Source: Rhizophagus irregularis (taxonomy: Eukaryota; Glomeromycota; Glomeromycetes; Glomerales; Glomeraceae). Taken from it: a stretch of DNA of 64,000 nucleotides. The DNA is taken from contig NC_089441.1 of assembly GCF_026210795.1 (NCBI RefSeq), forward strand, positions 1,116,001 through 1,180,000, read 5' to 3'. Shown piece after piece: positions 59,432 through 64,000 of this stretch. Position numbers and translations under genes: made by a program. Within the stretch, counting starts at the first letter, position 1; each line of letters begins with the position of its first letter. The notes below the pieces were generated by a model, which was not told the origin of the DNA, made no database searches, and saw only the letters and a program-made list of their open reading frames with translations.

Positions 59432-61291
59432 AAGCTGCAAATTGATGTCGGAGTTGATGATCATGCGGAGTAAGATGTAGTTTATGCACAAGCTTCAATT
59501 CAGTACACGTGATAATCGTGTCATCGTATGTTATGGTACAGTACATGTGTGATCTTCTCCTAATTTATATTCAATCAATATTTAACTACTATATCAGGAA
59601 TGTCAACTTTTCACGAATCTATATAACTTTTTGACTCCCTAAAGTTATATATAACTTCCTTTTTAGGGGAACAAATTTCCGTTTATGTCTTGGTCATTCT
59701 TAAAACTTTCTCTACTAGTGCTTCATTAGTTAATTTAACATTACAAACTCTATACCGATTGTACTATAATTACACTGTATTTAATTAAACAATCCTGATA
59801 AGGTATTTTCCAATATGACTATACGAGGATTATTACTATTGTGTTTTCCTTTTCAGTCAATTTATTCCATTGGTGTTTTCGATTCAGCTTTCGCATTTGA
59901 CGCGTCGTTGGCGTACTGCGGAACATCTGATTATACCTCCTCTTCTATGTCGCCTCAACATCTTCCTACTAGAACCACATTCAGTGATGTAATTCTTAGC
60001 TTTATTGAAACATCCATCGTCCATAGTCGTTAAGATACTGTTTGTCGATATAACATGGTGGGACGGCTTAATTCATTAATAAGTTTTGCTGGATTTTGGC
60101 TGTTTTTATAGTTTGCTTATATTTCTTTTATTTTCGGAGTGATTGGTTTCTATTTGTTCGATAGTTATACTTGCTATTATATTATTTTCATATTTTATGT
60201 TTTTCTAGCACCATTACAGCATATTTTTCTTCGACGGTCAGACTAAAGAGAATCATATAACCGCTATCCATGTTTCATATATATTTAATAGTGACGCTAG
60301 CGAAGTCTATTTTTTTTGCCCTATAACCTGACTCATGTAATTTAGTATTCCTTTCGTCTTCTTTTTTAACGCCAAAATTTTCTAGGTATAAAGCGTCTTC
60401 TATCGATATTTGTACGCCCTGATCCAACCAAATATATTATCATTATTCTCATTATTCCTTTTTCCATTATCTATGGTATAAAATTCATTTTTTTATATTA
60501 TATATTTTATTATTTTGTATCTTATATATTTTGTATTTGAAAAAAAAAAAAATTTGTTTAAATTACGATAGACTGGGTAGGTATCAGGTGTATCAGGTGT
60601 TTTGGTTTCTTTTGTTTATTATGTACTATATTGTTGAAATTTTAAACAATATATAATATAAAATAAAATTCCTATTTATGCTTAAATTGTATTACCTGTT
60701 ACAAAAAAAATTACACCGTCCAATCAAAAATTTTATCATAATGGGTATAAATTAGACAAAAAAAAAACTCGCATCATTTCCCTTTCTCATTTTCTTCTTT
60801 TGAAGCCACGTAATAAAGGTTCTCGCCATCTATATTTTAAGAGAAATTACTTTATTAGTATTAATAAAATATTATTCCGCATAAAGTTTCACGTGAACTT
60901 AGTTATGACCTCTGTGTCGTCGTCTCCTGTGAGCTTTTCATTATTTTTTCAAAATTATTGTATATATTCTTATTAACCACTTTTTCTTATTGATACAACC
61001 TTTTTACTTTATTTTTTACTTTCCTAATAGAACGGTGCTAACAAACCTAACAAACCCTGGTTTTGTACAAACGAACGCCTACGCTGGGAGTTTTTTAGTA
61101 AAGGACAAAAGAGAACAATTCACTCACGCGCTAACGAGATTAACAAACTACAAGAAACACAAAGGCCAGAAGATTTAACAATGCAAGTACACCAACAGCT
61201 ATTATGAAATAGGCTGAATATATAAAAAAAAGTTCTACTAGCTGATATAAACTTTTTTTACAGTGCGAGAAACAAAAAACCAATTAAAACA
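59432..61291. other. Intergenic / 5' region of the PWWP gene
   Basis: 59815-60033 is an open frame with a GC-richer middle and a hydrophobic start (LLLLCFPF), but no recognised family. The T-rich stretch 60120-60560 is low complexity. 60990-61178 may lie in the 5' leader of the next gene. A TTTTTTTACAG tract at about 61253-61263 could be a 3' splice site of a leader intron. Confidence 0.3.
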
Positions 61292-63784
61292 ATGAAAACG
61301 AGACGTAGAATAACTAGAAAACAAAAAAATCGAAATACAAAAACCGAAGAAGAAAGCGAAACTAATACAATAAAAATGCAAATTGACAATGACGGACAAT
61401 ATGTCGAACTAGAAAACATTCAATTAGAGGAAGATCATATAATGGAAGGTGAATCACTTGAACCGGAACCTTCTTTGCATGACTCTCCGGAAGATGTTAT
61501 GGACTCCCCTGGCTTGGAAGAAACCTCTAGAATATTGAAAGATGATAATAACTCCGAAGAAGAATTACAACACCCAGAAGAGAATAACGAGGTAGTTAAA
61601 AGTGAAGACGATAACGATATAGACGAAGGAGGAGGTAATTCAATTTAAATAAGATATTAATTTGTTTAAATATTTTATTAAGATTGTAAATATTGTAAAT
61701 ATTGTAAATTAAGGAACTGTTACCCGTAAATTTACACGGAGCACAAGAAGACCTAGAGTAATCATCACACCTAAAAAACAACAGACGCGAAAGTCTCAAC
61801 GTAAATCAACAAGAGGGTCAACAAAGAGTTGGGAGTCAGAGTATGAGTTTAAAGGCCGAGATATTGTATTTGGTATGGTTATTTAGAATACTTCACGACG
61901 AAGCAAGTTTAGAATTGCTCTCTAACTCAAATTATTGCGATTTAATTTTATGCAGTTGATCCACTAGATGATAAAGCTGAATTTTGGTGGCCGGCAATGG
62001 TACAGATTAATGATTTTATATTTGGATTATATAAACCAATATTAAATTTTATATTTGGATTATATAAACCAATGTTATAATTTTTTTAAAAAAAAATAGA
62101 TTGTCCCCAACGACGAAATTGATGAATCGATGGATGTTGATGGCAAACTTGAAGAAAATTTATTTGCAGGAAAATATCTTGTAAGATATTTTGAAGATAT
62201 GACATAGTATGTATCAGATCTACACGTTATTTGCATTCTTATAAGAATTATTGCAATGCTGACTAATTATTAATGTGAAGCTCGGTGGTCGAATATAAAG
62301 GTCTGAAACATTTTATTCCGGATGCAGAACCCTTTCTTACATTTAAAAATAATTGCGACAAATTTTCGAATCACATTGGAGTTCGTAGGGCCATGACATG
62401 TAAAACGAAAGGAGAACCTAACAAAGCTTTTAAGTGGGATTATTGGAAAAGACCGTTGTGGGAGAGTCAAGAATCTGCCCCAGTTACAACCACAACGTCA
62501 TCCACTAAGAGAACAAGAAGTACATCTAAAGGTGGATCAAAATCGGAAAAAAATAAGCCGTCAGTGCGTCGTAATAGCTCATCAACAAAGAGCAGATCGT
62601 CAATAAATAGTGGGAACCATAGTTCTCAAGAAGGCGTACCATCCGAAGAAGAGGACACTGTAAATAATTGTATAGCAAGTCCACCAACATTAGATCGTAG
62701 GCGAAAATCTGAGACGGAAAATATTGATTCTCAGGATTCTCATAATTCTCATAATTCTCAAGACTTTCAGGATTCTCAGAATTCTCAAGACTTTCAAGAT
62801 TCCCAGTCTAATAGTGGCCCAACAAAAGATAATATAGAAATGGAAATTGTGGAAATTGTGGAGATTAATAAAAGTCCAAAAAGAAGACACAGCAGTCTAA
62901 CAGATAAGTCTGATGAAGGAGAAGAGAGTTCTAATTTGAGAAGTCGGAAAATTAAGCGTGTTTCTGCGGGTGAATCAATGGACGAAGAACCTACGGTTCC
63001 TTCACCCTCATCACCTAATACAGAGTCTTCTAAGGTTGAAACATTGACAGAAAATCCTATGGAAATAAGAGAAATTGTAATTGAAACGTCGACAGAAAAT
63101 AATAACGAACGAACTAAAATTGAAACGTTGATGAAAGAGAATTACGAACAAACTATAATTGAAACGTTAATGGAAAAGAACGACGATCTAACTATAATTG
63201 AAACATTGACAGAAAAAAACAACGAACCAATTATAATTGAAACGTCGACGGAAGACAACAACGAACCAATTATAATTGAAACATCGGCAGAAAGTAACAA
63301 CGAACCGTCGATAGAAATGATGGAGGAAGACAATGTTCCAGCTTCAACGCCGTTGACATCACCTCCTTTGACTGTTGAAGAGTTGAGCGAATCCGCTCAA
63401 ACAAACATATCCAGTTTTAAATTTGATGATCCTACATTGGATGCAGAAACAAAGGAAAAAATGTATGATGAAGCCGAGGAGAAACTCAGATCTTTAATGA
63501 AAGAATGGCGTGCTATTAATAGAAACCTTCGTAAGATAGAAAAAGATTTAATGTCTAAAAAAGCAAGAAAATCAAGAAACAATGAAGAGCTAGGGGATGT
63601 CGATATTGAAACTGACGATGAGGGAGACGTAGAACCGGTAGATTCAAGTGATATCGAAAATAATCATGAAGATGGCGAAGAACGTGAGGATGAAGAGGAA
63701 ATCCAAGTAATTACCCGAAGTAAAAAAATAAATGAGGAATCTAAGGTGGTGTTGAAAAGCAAGCACATATTGAAAAAAATATAG
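61292..63784 (+). CDS. PWWP-domain protein, chromatin reader type
   Basis: Five exons that join in frame: 61292-61634, 61714-61872, 61956-61999, 62100-62206, 62281-63784; 718 aa. The acidic N-terminus (1-114) is followed by a basic RRP..KKQQTRKSQRKS stretch, then a PWWP domain assembled from exons 2-5: FKGRDIVFVDP, FWWPAMIV (the PWWP core), GKYLVRYFEDMTYSVV, then KHFIPDAEPF with a helical end. PWWP domains bind methylated histone H3 tails plus DNA, so a nuclear chromatin role is likely. The long C-terminal half is low complexity: an SQDSHNSQDFQ stretch, about five IIETxxExNNEP repeats (about 17 residues each), and a coiled coil (DEAEEKLRSLMKEWRAINRN) before an acidic tail. Without splicing, no single frame would show the PWWP domain. 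Confidence 0.88.
62013..62073 (+). repeat. Tandem duplication inside PWWP gene intron 3
   Basis: A 28-base block beginning ATTTTATATTTGGATTATAT occurs exactly at 62013-62040 and 62046-62073, period 33. It makes up most of the 100-nt intron (62000-62099) and avoids the splice sites. Confidence 0.85.
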
Positions 63785-64000
63785 TGGAATATGGACGTTG
63801 TTTTCAACGTTTTTTAATTTTTTTTGAGTACTTTTATTATATTAAAACTAGGTGTATTTCTTTAAATATTGTATATCAATTGTGAATGAGAATTTAATTC
63901 AAATATAGCTATATTATTATAATTTGTGAAAAGTGTTTTGCATTTCGGCTCGAATTTACAATTATAATAATTATAATATATATTCATAAAACGTAAACAA
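63785..64000. other. 3' flank of the PWWP gene
   Basis: AT-rich, no gene. Palindromic AACGTTGTTTTCAACGTT just after the stop (63793-63811 region) could form a hairpin in the transcript. Confidence 0.35.

Noticed and set aside
59815-60033. 72-codon frame with a hydrophobic start
   Set aside because: The start looks signal-like, but the rest has no recognisable motif and lies in T-rich intergenic sequence.
1-64000. tRNA, rRNA, CRISPR array or bacterial-type operon
   Set aside because: No cloverleaf-like GGTTCGA context, no rRNA-like block and no regular repeat-spacer array were seen; the genes are spliced and eukaryotic.

Overview
The window looks like nuclear DNA of an arbuscular mycorrhizal fungus (Glomeromycotina, close to Rhizophagus). 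Reasons: very AT-rich sequence, genes with several short GT-AG introns of about 60-90 nt, large gaps full of small inverted-repeat transposons, and three gene types that are greatly expanded in that group: animal-like GT1/UGT glycosyltransferases, TKL-like kinases with an N-terminal double CxxC motif, and BTB-BACK-TLDc proteins. This is inferred from gene content and style, not from a database match.

The window is dominated by a UDP-glycosyltransferase family. Four closely related plus-strand copies lie head to tail: 1-1972 (5' end cut by the window), 7020-9092, 16572-18645 (frameshifted) and 22062-24155. There is a decayed 3' fragment at 29526-29965, a divergent copy on the minus strand (36652-38608), a divergent plus-strand copy (46677-48650), and two older exon-5 relics (2750-3160, 13632-13930). 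Every full copy has the same five-exon plan, including a 30-nt fourth exon. Each encodes a signal peptide, a GT-B enzyme with the HGGAGS donor loop, one C-terminal membrane segment and a KxKxx tail of the ER-retrieval type. The likely picture is ER-lumenal conjugation of small lipophilic molecules, with the family evolving by tandem duplication and decay.

Other genes are a kinase at 32070-33948 (minus, seven exons), a BTB-BACK-TLDc gene at 54517-56002, and a PWWP-domain chromatin-type gene at 61292-63784 (five exons). These show no obvious functional link to the UGT array.

The spaces between genes are rich in transposons. A 3456-bp hAT element with a perfect 8-bp target duplication (9918-13373) has landed inside an older foldback element. 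Two hAT-type MITEs have clear target duplications (18978-19210; 25016-25706, the latter hosting a nested MITE). A CCCTRTRAAAA-ended family occurs in size classes of about 100, 180 and 1350 bp. TA-flanked mariner-like MITEs lie at 50742-51035 and 53147-53575. A foldback-like element has arms built of 15-bp repeats (56998-57724). Because the UGT array is duplicated, several insertions can be checked against an empty paralogous site within the same window.
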